Part shown: positions 1 to 12,099 of the stretch, one piece after another
Layout of the letters: every line of letters starts with the position of its first letter
Position numbering within the stretch: the first letter of the stretch is position 1
From: Babylonia areolata
Taxonomy: Eukaryota > Mollusca > Gastropoda > Neogastropoda > Buccinidae
Direction of reading: 5' to 3'
Length of the DNA: 64,000 nucleotides
NCBI RefSeq assembly: GCF_041734735.1
Contig: NC_134883.1
Coordinates: forward strand, 4,756,200-4,820,199
Notes under the pieces: generated by a model
What the model was told of the DNA's origin: nothing
The model's database searches: none
What the model saw: only the letters and a program-made list of their open reading frames with translations
Translations under genes and position numbers: made by a program

Positions 1-37
1 CGCTTTGTTAACATAAAACATTACATCTATGTTACAT

Positions 38-38
<1 letters not shown>

Positions 39-80
<42 letters not shown>
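39..80. repeat. (CA)n microsatellite
   Basis: About 20 CA units near the left edge. Looser CA/TA-rich sequence follows to 240. Confidence 0.95.
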
Positions 81-85
<5 letters not shown>

Positions 86-249
86 TACATACATTTTAAC
101 ATACATGTGTATCTAACAGCTACCCTAACACATACGCACACATAGGCAGGCACAAACTTACATAAACGCACGCACACACAATACACATACATACGCATGC
201 ATGTAGTTATGTACACATACATATGTATACACACATAGTCAATAGTCAA

Positions 250-1260
250 GCACAGCCAACGCAAAGGAAGTGGACCTGCCACAATTGAACTTACTGCTGA
301 GGGAAAAGGTGAGTTTTGAGACGAGATTTAAAAGATGCAAGGGAATCAGAATGACGGAGGTTATCAGGGAGCTTGTTCCACGTCTTTGCCAATTGAAAAG
401 AAAACGATCTGTGTCCATAGGTCTTACTTCTGACGTGAGGTATCCTGAGAAGTCGCCGAGTATCAGACGGAGGAAGAACGGAGCTGGCGAGACGGGGTAT
501 AGATATCAGTGGAGGAGTTCAGAAAGATACTTGGGGCCAGATCCGTTGTTTGCAGAAAAGGTCAGAGTGGATAGCTTATAGTCTATTCGATCAGTTTCAG
601 TTTCAGTAGCTCAAGGAGGCGTCACTGCGTTCGGACAAATCCATATACGCTACACCACATCTGCCAAGCAGATGCCTGATCAGCAGCGTAACCCAACGCG
701 CTTAGTCAGGCTTGAGAAGAAAAAAAAAAAAGAAAAAAAAAGAAAAAAAAAGAAAAAGGTGAATAAATAATAGATACGCTTACATAAATAAATAAATAAA
801 TAATAATTATGATATATAAAAAAGGTAGTAGTAATGGTAATAATAATAAAATAATAATAATAATAATAATAAATACATAAATAAATAAGACAATATTCGA
901 TCAGAAACAGGCAACCAGTGGAGAGACTGAAGGAGAGGAGAAACATGGTCAAAAACCTTACACTGATAGTCATACTGCCCAGGACATGCAGGTGTTAAGG
1001 GAAATGAGCGAGGTGACAGACTTGCTGGTTACACAACAACGAGCAGCCTACATCTAGAAAAACTGGGAATCCTCAGAAACTGAGTCAAAGAATAACAAAC
1101 AGAACAGGTACGAGGCCATCACACCATCGATCGCCTCAAAGAAATAAAGGTAGAGAGAGGGAGTGGCCATAAGTCTAGCACGAAAGGTAGAGCATGATGC
1201 TTTGCAAATCAAAAGAATATTGGCATCATTTCCAAGCCAACATTGCGCAAATTTCTTCAA
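250..1260 (+). repeat. Older dispersed repeat, interrupted by a SINE
   Basis: The segments 250-594 and 905-1260 read as one unit: both contain TATTCGATCAG at the break, and the text resumes as though never interrupted (AACAGGCAACCAGTGGAGAG). The open stretch 270-578 (GTG start, 103 codons) is not recognisable. I recall similar sequence as dispersed in gastropods, perhaps a LINE 3' region, but the family is not established. Confidence 0.5.
595..893 (+). mobile_element. SINE-like element, copy 1, with 11-bp target duplication
   Basis: The unit starts TTTCAGTTTCAGTAGCTCAA, has a conserved core of about 120 bp (to 717), and ends in a long A-rich and (TAA)n tail. TATTCGATCAG flanks it at 584-594 and 894-904, a perfect 11-bp target-site duplication. 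The beginning TAGCTCAAGGAGG resembles a pol III A box and GTTCGGACAAATCC weakly resembles a B box, but the spacing is short. Two other copies occur in this window. Confidence 0.8.
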
Positions 1261-1369
1261 AACGGAACAGCTTCACTGGGCTTTTCCAAATACAATAGAC
1301 TGAGCAACGCGCCAGATGCACGTTCCTGGCATCAGAGATCTTTTCCCACCCCTCTTGCAGCCAATCAGT

Positions 1370-1771
1370 GGCAGCCTGTGTGTTTGTGTGTGCAGTGCGT
1401 GCGCGAGTGTGTAAGTGTACCCATGTGTCAGGAAAGCTCTGTGCACGTGTGTGTATGTGTGTGTGTTTGCATGTCTGTATCGTGGAAGCAACGGAATATT
1501 GGAACTTGCGGGTGTGTGTATATATATTTGTATTTGTGTGTGTGTGTGTGTGTGTGAGGGCGGCGGGGGTGGGAGGTGGGGGGTATGGGCATATGTGTGC
1601 GTGCTTGTATAAGTGAGTGTGTGAATGTGCGTGTGTGTGTGTCAGTGTGTGTGTGGGGAGGAGGGGGGGGGGGGGGGGAGGGGGGGGGGGCTCGTGTACG
1701 TTTATGAGTGTTTGTGCTTTCATGTCTGTGAAACTGCATGTTTGTTGCATATCTGCTATGCATGTCAGTGT

Positions 1772-1827
<56 letters not shown>

Positions 1828-1830
1828 ATT
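1370..1830. repeat. GT-rich microsatellite cluster with G-runs
   Basis: Imperfect (GT)n tracts occur at about 1376-1475 and 1531-1556, G-runs at 1660-1690, and a pure (GT)n tract at 1773-1825. The Cys/Val and Thr/His open frames across it are translation artefacts of the repeat. Confidence 0.95.
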
Positions 1831-2048
1831 TATTTATCATCATTATTGTCTTTTTTTTACATTTTTATTTATTATTATTATTATTGTTATCATTATTATT
1901 ATATTTTTTCTTTTTCTTTTTTCTCAACGCTTGACTAAGCAGGTAGGGTTACGCTGTTGGTCAGGCATCTGCTTGGCAGATAGTGTGAAGCGTATATGGA
2001 TTTGTCCAAATGCAATGTCGCCTCCTTGAGCTACTGATACTGATACTG
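1829..2048 (-). mobile_element. SINE-like element, copy 2 (inverted relative to copy 1)
   Basis: The core at 1926-2048 is the reverse complement of the copy 1 core, with several substitutions and the variant end repeat CTGATACTGATACTG. The T-rich stretch 1829-1925 is its A-rich tail on the minus strand. With copy 1 it forms an inverted pair about 1.2 kb apart. Confidence 0.75.
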
Positions 2049-2102
2049 CCCACGGTCCTCATCACATTTTCTGAGAAGAAAAACCTCTTTAAAAAGTATA
2101 TT

Positions 2103-2334
2103 TTAACTCTCTCCATATGAACGGTGAAAGAGACGACGTTAACAGCATTTCACCCCAATTACCACCATCAAAATATTGCAAGCGGAAGGCTCTTATACTG
2201 AAGAGGTGACTGTTGACAAAGAATACCACAATTCTGACGACGGAAGCTAAAGGTTGGGTCATTCAGACACCCACTGGACATCCGAGGGGTCTGTGTAGAG
2301 GAGAAGAGAGGACTGGCCGTACTGAGTGAGTTAA
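2103..2334. mobile_element. TTAA-flanked MITE, copy 1
   Basis: This 232-bp unit begins TTAACTCTCTCCATATGAAC and ends ACTGAGTGAGTTAA. A TTAA at each end and the short inverted ends CTC/GAG suggest a TTAA-specific DNA transposon derivative. A copy of about 94% identity by eye lies at 42978-43210. It has no coding capacity. Confidence 0.8.
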
Positions 2335-2570
2335 AACACCAGAATTATGGAAGAAAACAACAACAAATAATCAACCAAAGAAATAAAGGCAACTCAAAAC
2401 AGAATAAATGCTTCCTGATTACACATGGAAGGATTAAAGAAACAAAAACAAAACCACACTTCCCAAATGCCATTTAGGGTAATATTTTACCAGTCTACAG
2501 GAAGTAATTTTTGTGGTTAGCTACTGAGAATTGTGATGCTTTCACCATCTGATATAGATAATATATATAT

Positions 2571-2612
<42 letters not shown>

Positions 2613-3767
2613 GATAGTTGTGTCCTTCACAAAAGACTAACCATCTGATGATACAGCAGCAAACTGCATGATCTGATATTAGCTGAACACAACAGCCAAT
2701 TAAGCAATGAAGATCAGCTTTCATTTTGACTATATACTTCAGAAATACGATTAAGTTAGATTGTTTGAAGATGTTACTCAAGTATCACCTGCATACACAA
2801 AAGATCAATGGTTACAAGTCAAGGGAGTAAAAGATGCTTTTGTCTTTGAATGTCCAAGCTCAATGTGTGTTTCTCATTTGATGTTGATTGATAGATATTG
2901 CAATGGATAAATATACAGCTGAATGATAAATATACAACTAAATTTACAACTGCTTGGCTTGGCGTTGGAATGCGTAGATCCAAAGTGGACATCGTTTCAT
3001 GAGCACTTGCTTGTCAGTCTGGCTTTGGGCCAATAAAGGACGGGTCATAGGTCACCAGTCATGGATCCGATCCATGTCAGGTATGAAGCTCACTGTGTTG
3101 TTTGTCTTATTTTATTTATTGCGTTCTTTCCTGACTGAAGTGCAACTGGGATGGCTGCAGGCTTGGTCAGGATGTGCACGTACTGCTTCCTTTCTGATGT
3201 TGAGCACCGGCCTCTCTTTTGTCATGCCAGTGGTTCTTCTTCTAGTGGTTGATGCCAGCTAAAAACAGTGGATGCTTCATTTGTTTTTAATACATTTTAT
3301 GGGAAGAAGGTATGTTGGGGCAAGAGGGGGGAAAAAACCTCTCTGTCTCATGTACCCTGACACAGCGTATCATCCAAACAAATGACGCACCCTGCCGAGC
3401 GCAACTGGTTGAACATCAGATCAATGGCCTCCATACAGTGGAAGTTGGCTTTGTTTCTGAAGATTGCCTTCTGGCCTGTTGAAGACGTAATCCCTCCATT
3501 TATATTATAATGCCAATGATGAGATGGAAGCATTGCTGGTGTAAATACTGTAACAACTGGGTCATGTTCTGCTACAGAGCAGAAAACCCTCCAACTTCAC
3601 AGGAGCCAGTGCAGTGTGAACAATGGTATTCAACACACTGATAATTCTGTTGCCAGTCATAATAAGTGTTGTTGTTTTTTTCTTCACGACTAAACACCAA
3701 GAAATGTTCTGATTTGGTTTTGCTTCACACAGAAATGAATTTTTCTTTTGTCTGCATTACTTTCTCT

Positions 3768-3807
<40 letters not shown>

Positions 3808-3943
3808 CTGTGTGTGCAACGTACATGGACAGCATTCTATAGAATATTCAATCATTTCAAATTACCAACGTTGTTACCAATACTGCTGTAATAACCAGCT
3901 GTGTCATGAAGTAGAAAATATGCTCAGTTTCTGTGGCCTTTCG
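2335..3943. other. Intergenic sequence without recognised gene
   Basis: It holds an (AT)n tract at about 2556-2612, a (GT)n tract at about 3772-3806 and short open frames without family resemblance. Nothing else is supported. Confidence 0.6.
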
Positions 3944-5265
3944 CTTCTGTGCCTTTTATTTTATTTTTTTTAACTTAAAATTTTTTTTTTTCCAAAGACA
4001 TGTATACAATACAGAGAACAGTATGAAACAAACAATATAAAACGAACAGTGGCATCTCCACTACAGACAGAAAGACAAAAAAAAAACCCCAAAAAACAAA
4101 ACAAAAAAACAACAACAACAACAAAACAAACCTCAACAAACCAGTAACAACAACATTAACAAATACAGAAAAAAACACTAAAAAAACTTGTCCAATCATT
4201 CAATCAGTCAATATTTACACATTATTGATTGCAGTAATCATGATGAGTTAAGATGACATGAATAATAAATAACCTGGACCAGTTGTAACATAGCAACAGC
4301 ATCAATTATGTCAACTATCACAGTAATGGTATCAAAGGATGAGGTGAAAGTGGGTGATAGCATTATAATATCATAATAAGGAGCAACAAGTAAACCATTT
4401 CTACATTATTGGAAAAGAAACTTTGTAGTTAATCACATTGTAAAGACAACAACAATAAAAATTCAAAAAAGAAATAAATAATAAATATAAGAAATAAATA
4501 AAGACCTGCTAGTACAAAGTAAGCACTGTTATAGTAATACAGAATGATAACTATGGAACATGCAAAATTGTGATTAAGTAACAGTTTCCATAATTGGAAG
4601 GTAAGTGTTCCACTTTGTATGGAAAGCATGACGGTTCATTAGTATATAAGGTCCATATTCTTCAATTTTGTATCTGTATCTGAGCTGTGTTTTAAATGCA
4701 TTGAGTTGTGGTGGTTGTTTACTGAATTTGCATTTGTACAGAAAGTTTTTGGCAAGTAAAATAATGAGATCTAAAATGTCATCTGTAGCAAATGTGTGTG
4801 AGTTTCCAAATAAAACTAATTCTTCACATAATTGGGCATTGTACACATTATTGCATTTGTTATTAATATCAGTTTGGAAAGCAGTCCAAAATCTCTGCAC
4901 AATCTCACATCTCCAAAAAAGGTGTTCAATGGTTTCTGAATGTGATCCACAGAAGCTGCATTTATCATTATGAGAGATATTCATCTGTTTCAGACACCTG
5001 TTTGTTGCAATAATCCTATGAACTATTCTTATTTGAAACCATTTTAAGTTCACATCACTTATTTTGTGTATTTTATTAAATGTCTATTTCCAATTAATGC
5101 TCAGTTGCAACAAATCATCCCTTTTTTCACTGAATGTATCATTTGTAATGATTTTCTCATCTTCAAAGCAATGTCATTATCAATTTCAATGTTCAGGTTT
5201 TTTATATCATTTCTAACGGACCTTATGCAACCATTTAAAGTAAGGAAATTCTTCTGTGCCTTTTA
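3944..5265 (-). mobile_element. 5'-truncated LINE with perfect 15-bp target duplication
   Basis: CTTCTGTGCCTTTTA occurs at both 3944-3958 and 5251-5265 and bounds an insert of 1,292 bp. On the minus strand the insert is the 3' end of a non-LTR retrotransposon: the C-terminal part of the reverse-transcriptase ORF (stop at 4574), about 600 bp of 3' UTR with A/C-rich runs, and an A-rich 3' end (T-run at 3981-3991 on the plus strand). The 159-residue open stretch contains a zf-RVT-like Cys/His motif (CSFCGSHSETIEHLFWRC). Upstream the frame has an in-frame TAG near 5091 and an apparent frameshift near 5170. I read it as L1/Tx1-like, but the clade is uncertain. Confidence 0.88.
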
Positions 5266-7932
5266 AGAAGTTCCTGTTATGTCTTTGGCATCAAGAGATT
5301 TTTGTGGACCTCATTGGATGCTTTGATGGGATGCGCACTCTCTTTTGGTGGTCATTGAGGGGTTATTGTGGTGTCCTGTTTTCCTGAATTACAAGTGGTA
5401 CACAGTCAGATGAACACAACTGTGACTTTGCAGCAGTGCATCGTCTCAGGTGGGTGGCCAAAAACCTGACATTCATCACTTAATGAATTGAAATTTTAAC
5501 AGAATGAATCTGAGTGATTGTGCTCGAGTGGACAGAGGGGAGAGGTGCAAGGGAAAGATGAATGGTCAATGATATCACCATTGAGAGGGCATATAAGACA
5601 AGGGGAGTGGAGAGGCTTTAATTGTCTGTGGACTGGACTGATAAAACTGGAGCAGTGACATTACAAGTTCCTACAGCTGGGCAAAAATGGATTTCACATT
5701 CTTTTTTTTAACCTGTGTATCTGTCTTCTGTGTGCTACTGGGGTGATGCACTGAAAATCTTGAAATGATCTCAGTGCAGAAATTTAAAAAAATTAAAAGT
5801 ATTTACCAAGTCATTGTATGTGCTGTTAAAGTTTTAACTTTTTTGTGCTTTTTTACTCCTTGCAGACAAAATGTATTTCTCTTGCATTCGCCATTCTTCA
5901 ACAACATTCTTGACAAAGTACATGAAATCAACAGTGTTTTCTTGTGTTGGGGGCATTAAGTGGATGACACTTGTAAGAAGTCTTCCCTTAAAGAAGTACC
6001 ACAGGAAATTCAATCGGGTGTAATGCCAGAAATTTACAGCACACCTGGATGCATCAAATACAATCAGACAATTATGCATCTCTTGCTTCTAGTTTAAAGT
6101 ACTAGTTTTGTTCTTCACAATGTCTTTGGTACATGCAAGTGATAAATTTCAACCTCATCAGTATGTAAATTCATGTTCATGAGATGTGTGTGTAATTAAT
6201 TAACAAATGTTATTGTCCACTTAAAACTAACAAAATCCCTGATGAACAGATTTCACTCAGATGGTGTGTCGTATTGAATTTTACTTCATCAATGAGTTAA
6301 TATTATACTTTGTTGAAGCTGGACATTGGATTAAATTTGTGAACAGTTTTTTGACTCACTTGTACAAACAAAGAGAGATTCTATGTTATAACCAGGTGTT
6401 TAGTTTTGTGTGTGGGTGTGAGTGGTGTGTGCGTGCGTGGTAAATCTGGAGAAAACGGAAACAAATTGCGGTGTGCCTGAGGCAATCACAATATCTCCTT
6501 AACTTAAAAAAAACTTAAATAATCCAGATACATCCAAATAACATAATTTAAAAAGTATTATCACTTCAAATACAGTAATAAATTCATTGCACACACAAAA
6601 ATTTTTTTTTTCAAATATCAAAATCTAATTTTGGATGCCTGTTGTCAAATGTGTCTTGGCCCTGGGGAAATCTTCGTGCTTCTGAACTTAAAGACAGAAT
6701 GGTTTGATTACGCTCGAGACCCCCCCCCCCCCCCCCCACTTTTTTTTTCTCAAGCTTATTATTAGTACATAACACATTTTAAACATTTTTCTCATTAGTT
6801 CTTTATTATATAAAGTGTTTATCATAAGCGAGTCTTGAAGGCCTTGCCTCTTGTTTTATATATATAATGCACATATACGTGTATCTGTGTATTTGTGTGT
6901 GTACACAGCTGAAGAGAGACAGGAGGGAGGCATGGTGAGATGGTATTTTTGCTAACAGTTAATCACTCATTCTCTGCTTTCCTTCAGACCATAAGTATTC
7001 ATTTCAGCAAAAGCCTTCGGAGACTGGTTGTAGCATGTTTATTTCATTTTCCACATTCAATTAACCTTCAACTTTCAAACAGCAGTAAAGCACAATGCAT
7101 TAAAGCAAGCAAAACTCAAGTCACACCCTTTCTAGATGTTAGTTTTAGAACACAGGCCAAGTGAAACACAATTTTGTAAACACAGACTTGAGAAAAGAAT
7201 AAAAGTAATAAATGAACATGACAAAAATTAACTTAAAAAAAACAAAACTTAAAGTAATCATTTTCCAAATGTGAAAGGGGGCTAAAAAAAAAAATTAAGG
7301 GGGGGGCGATGGGGGAAGAAAAAGTACTAGAAGGTGGTAGGGAGATAGAAGGGTATCTGCCCAAAGAGAAAGAGAGAGAGAGAGAAGAATGGAAGAGGTG
7401 ACAGCAAAATCTTGCTACTTTGCACCATATTCTCTAAACACCATCCTTCACTTCTGAGGATGTGGGTAAGCAACACTAATTACTACAAGGCAGAAAATAC
7501 TGATATGCATACATTCTCTGATATTTCAAAATCCCCCCCCACTCCCCCCACCAATCATTGAGCAAAATACAGCTGACTGAAACTGAGGTGGATAGAGACT
7601 AGAGTGAGAAATTACTTTTATCAGTCGACAGTCATACCTAATAATGCTGTTTACACTTATCTTTACATTGAGGAAAACACAGAACATACAAATGGACACA
7701 GATGCAAACTTACTTGAATGTTAGAACACATACATGCACTCATACAAAGGGAATCAAACGCACAGATTTATATTCACACAAAGAGATGAGAAATTTTGAC
7801 ACCTTTTCCCCAAACTCTCTTCAAACATTACATGTTCTGAAACATTTATAGGAAACAGTTGCAAAACAGAACTTATTATGTTACTGAAAATAAGAGGAAG
7901 AAAAGAAAAATAATTGTGCTTGTGGTGTGTGC

Positions 7933-7990
<58 letters not shown>

Positions 7991-8358
7991 AAAAGACTAA
8001 ATAGCAGTCAGTGTGAAGACTTCTCCAATCTGTTTCTTGCATAATCTATTCCCACTAATCCCATTCATTTTTTTTACATGACCTATACCCAGTCTCACAG
8101 CTTCCCAGTACTTCTCTAGCTTTCTGATCTGTTCATTCCACTTTCAGCTGACTTTTTCAATACCCTCCCCTCACCCCCCACCACAAAAAAAGAACAAAAA
8201 AGTGACATCTGTCCATTAAACACAAAAGAATTGAGTATGTTTTGTTACCTACATTTTTTTTTTTTTTTTTTTTTACTGAAAAGAGCAATATGAAATAAGC
8301 TGCACAATTACTTCCAATAAAATAAATATAGAACCACTGATTATCTGTAACCAAGTAA

Positions 8359-8390
<32 letters not shown>

Positions 8391-11300
8391 AAGTATTGAG
8401 TCTGAGATCAGTACATTTTGTACTCTAAACCCAGAAATCAGAACATAGGCTGGCAGACCAAACCCCTGAACAAGAAAGCCTTTTGAAGTAATTTGTAACT
8501 TCTGTAGTACATCTGTCAAAATGAAACATTAAGTTTCTCAAAAAAGACTTTACGACTGAACTTCATATACTGATATTCTGCTATTTCCTTTTGAAACAAA
8601 ACCTCATGCCCACCTACCCAGACTGGTGTGCACAGGTTACTGGTGTGCACAGGTTACTGTCCTTGGCATCCATTACCATGAAAGGTTTGAAGCTGAAGGT
8701 GGAAGCATTTACATGCTCACCAAAACTGGAAGATTATGAATGGGGGTGAATATCAATGTCAATCTCTCTAAATCAATGTTGTAAAATCTTGGAAGATTCT
8801 TAAACAGCAGCAACATCAGCTCCCCTTCCAAGGTCACAGTATACCAAGGCCTGGTTATTCCTTCAAAAAAACCTAGATGAAGGAACAAAGCGAGACTAGC
8901 AGAGGAAAAGGTGACCTTACAATGTCAAAGGGCGGATGGCTCTCAATGTGCTTCACTTCTACAACAGAGAGATATGGCTATTCCAGAAATGACTGTTTTA
9001 AGTCATCATCCTTCATGTAATGTCCCTCAAAGACTGGTTGTTGTGGTATGGTGATGAGTTTTAACCTATTTATCATTTATTAAAAAAAATAAAATACCAT
9101 AAATTTAAATTACAACTTTCAATTCACATTAGTGCTTCTGTAACACAGTTATCTTGTGCTGATGGTGATCTGTCCCTTTCAAGTGACGCTTCATTTTTTT
9201 GTTCATGCCTAACAGCTCCTGCTGACCCATGGAGACCTCACAAAGAAACACAACAATGACAATCTTTTGGAACACATATTTCTGGGCCTGTGTAGTACAG
9301 TGTTTCCGCTTTAATCATGATTATCTTACCACACCCTTTTCCTTATTTGGTTTAAAATGTGGTGAAGTTTGGGAATCCATAAAATCTATCAAAATGTCTA
9401 GATGTGGTAAATTATTTTTGTCTGTGGAAAAAATTCTACAATCAGGATATTCCTAGAAAATTCACAAGGAAAAGATAAGTTTGAATATGTTATTTGTCAC
9501 CTCAAGATTTCAGTGCATCTAGCGATATGACAAGGCAGGAACATGGATGTCCTCATGCATGATAACATTCACCTCTGTATTAGAAACTTAAGATAACATT
9601 TTCTTTTCGGTTTCATTACATTTGATTATGAATGATAAGCGCAAATGATGAGTGTTGGACTTTCAATCCTGGCCTCCCAGTACTGGTGCTTGAGGAGGGG
9701 AGGGTGTGTGTGTGTGGGAGGGGGGGGGATGAAATGGCTTTTTCGATCTCCCAGGTGTGCAGTTTAAAATGCCTTTGTCCCTTTTGTATGTATACATGTG
9801 CAGAAGATTTAAGCTGCATGTCCTGTAATCAATGTCAGCATTCAATGGCTTATGGAAACAAGAATATTTCAAGCACACACACCACTGAAAATTGAATATG
9901 GTTGTCTTAATAGCAGGGTAAAACATGTGAATAAACAAGAAGTTACAACTCATGAACACAGGGGAAAATGCATTTGAACTCTTTTGTTTCCATTTTCACT
10001 GTATTATGCATGTTTAGCCTACTTTAAACTATAAGGCTGTTAGGTTGTATTTTGCCATATTCTATTGAAATTATTAGTATGGAAGCAGACTCATGTCAAG
10101 TTAAACTTAAATGTTGTTGGCTTTTACCTCACTTTGTATCAGAACTAGATTTTTTTGTCTGTTTGTTTGTCCATTTCAGTCGGTCTAGTTTTAGACTTGT
10201 ACAATTCAGCTGATCCAATTGAATTTGAAAAATCTTCTACATCAATTCTATCACTAAAAGGACACCGAGTTATAATTTTCCTCCCCATGTTCTCAAGATC
10301 ACTTACAAGTTACACGCATTTTTCCTTCGTCATAAAAATGCAGATTATTCCTTCTTGAAAAAAACCCAAAAACCCACCTGACACTTTAAACAGGAGAATG
10401 CACGTCTTCACAACCCGAGAATTCAGCAACTGTTGTTTGATTCCAAATAAAAAGAGAAAAGAAAAAAAAACTGCAATTTTGAAACAAATGTGTCAAGAAC
10501 AACATTACCAAGTGAATCCAAATAGAATAAATTATTCCTTAAACTTGACAATCCCTATTCCAACAACTCTTAAAGCAGAAACAGTGAGGTAGACAAAAAA
10601 TCGTTGGGGTATTTCCCTTCAGTTGATGGTCAGAAATAAATATTATCAGTTTTGTTATAGTGCATTGAAAATGGTTATACTGATGACTTAAAAAAGCAGC
10701 TATAAATCTATATAATCCACCTCCCCTACCCCCATATTATCAAGATAGGAACGTTCCTCATCTTTTGATCTTCTGTTTCCCTTACTCTTCAAAAACATCT
10801 TCACATCAATGCTTTTGGCCTGCCAGATTCCATTAAGTTCAGGGGAACAGTGCCAGCAAGTTAGAGTCCACAATGTCATGAAAGGAGAGTGCATGGCTTA
10901 AAGTTTAAAGGAAAAAATGAGAGAGATCATAGCAAACATATACATGTGCACGAACATACACACTAAAATATTTCCTTCATTTGTCATATGTATGAAAATG
11001 ACAAGGAAGCATATGAAAATACTGATTTAAAAAAAAAGGGAAAAAGACAATATCTGGCCTTCTTAATGACAATACAAGATGTGTATGTGTCTGCAGTTGG
11101 GAATGGAATATTATTTCAAAATTTGTTTTGCACAAATATTGAAGAATGATATAATACCATACATGTAATCTGTGAACACATTTTTTGGGGCACCCAATCA
11201 TGGGCATGTGCACACATATGCTATCCACCAACAGACAAATATTGCAATCATCAAGTAAACTATATCCACTTTTATCATCATCAAAGGGAATATGAACAAA

Positions 11301-12099
11301 GTATGACTTATCATCAAATAGAGAATATGAACAAAGTTAAGGTAAAAAAGGAAAAAATGTGAGAAACCAAAGTCCTGGAAAAGGGGGAATGGAGCTTGAT
11401 GGTTCATTGTCATAAGTAGATAATAAGGATCACTTTGACAAGGAACAATATGTATCATCTTGGCCGCAATAAACCACAAACACCAAACCAATTATGAATA
11501 TAATACATATTACTGGGGTTGGGTGAGCAAAAAATAAAACGAACAAAAAAGGTTTTACATTTCAGTCCCACAATGTATCGCACTGACATGACAAAAACAT
11601 TTTTTAAAAACAACAAAAAAACATTCAATAAACAACTATTCCTTCTACACTCTTGAAGTCAGACTGTTAATTATGCTTGACAAATATAACTAATACTCTG
11701 TCAGCCCCATCAACACTGGATGACTGAAATTAATAAACAGGGTCATTCCCTGTTTGATGATAAACCCTTGAATGGATATCATTATCTGATAATGTAAAAG
11801 AAAGATTAAGACAGCTTACTGTTATTTGAATCTAAAGAAAAGTTATGAAAAGATGGATCGGTGAGGGAAAGAAAAATGTTAAGGTTGTGTGTGTGTGTGT
11901 GTGTGTGTGTCTGTGTGTGCACATGCACACGCGCATCTGTAATTACATTTTGTTTTTGTTTTCAGGCAAGAGTTGGTGGGGAATGAAAATAATTGGAGGA
12001 GTGGAGTGAGACAAATGTTAAAATGTGAAAGTGTAGGTATTTTAGTTTTTTTTAGTAAACATTTTGCAGTAAACACATGAAAATGCTATCTGTTAACTC
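5266..12099. other. Downstream intergenic sequence, repeats only
   Basis: It holds a C-run at 6720-6738, a (GT)n(GA)n tract at about 7928-7988, A/T homopolymers near 8252-8274 and 8357-8392, a tandem 19-bp duplication at about 8624-8660, and a (GT)n tract at 11884-11911. One fragment of the intron 13 repeat family lies at 6752-6857. No convincing gene was found on either strand. Confidence 0.6.
6752..6857 (-). repeat. Left-end fragment of the intron 13 repeat family
   Basis: On the minus strand it reads ACAAGAGGCAAGGCCTTCAA and then GACTCGCTTATGATA, matching 24866-24970 through the AAAATGTGTT and AAGCTT blocks. It is diverged and truncated. Confidence 0.6.

Noticed and set aside
8157-8519. 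A 120-codon minus-strand open frame
   Set aside because: It is largely poly-Phe/Lys from A/T homopolymers with no domain.
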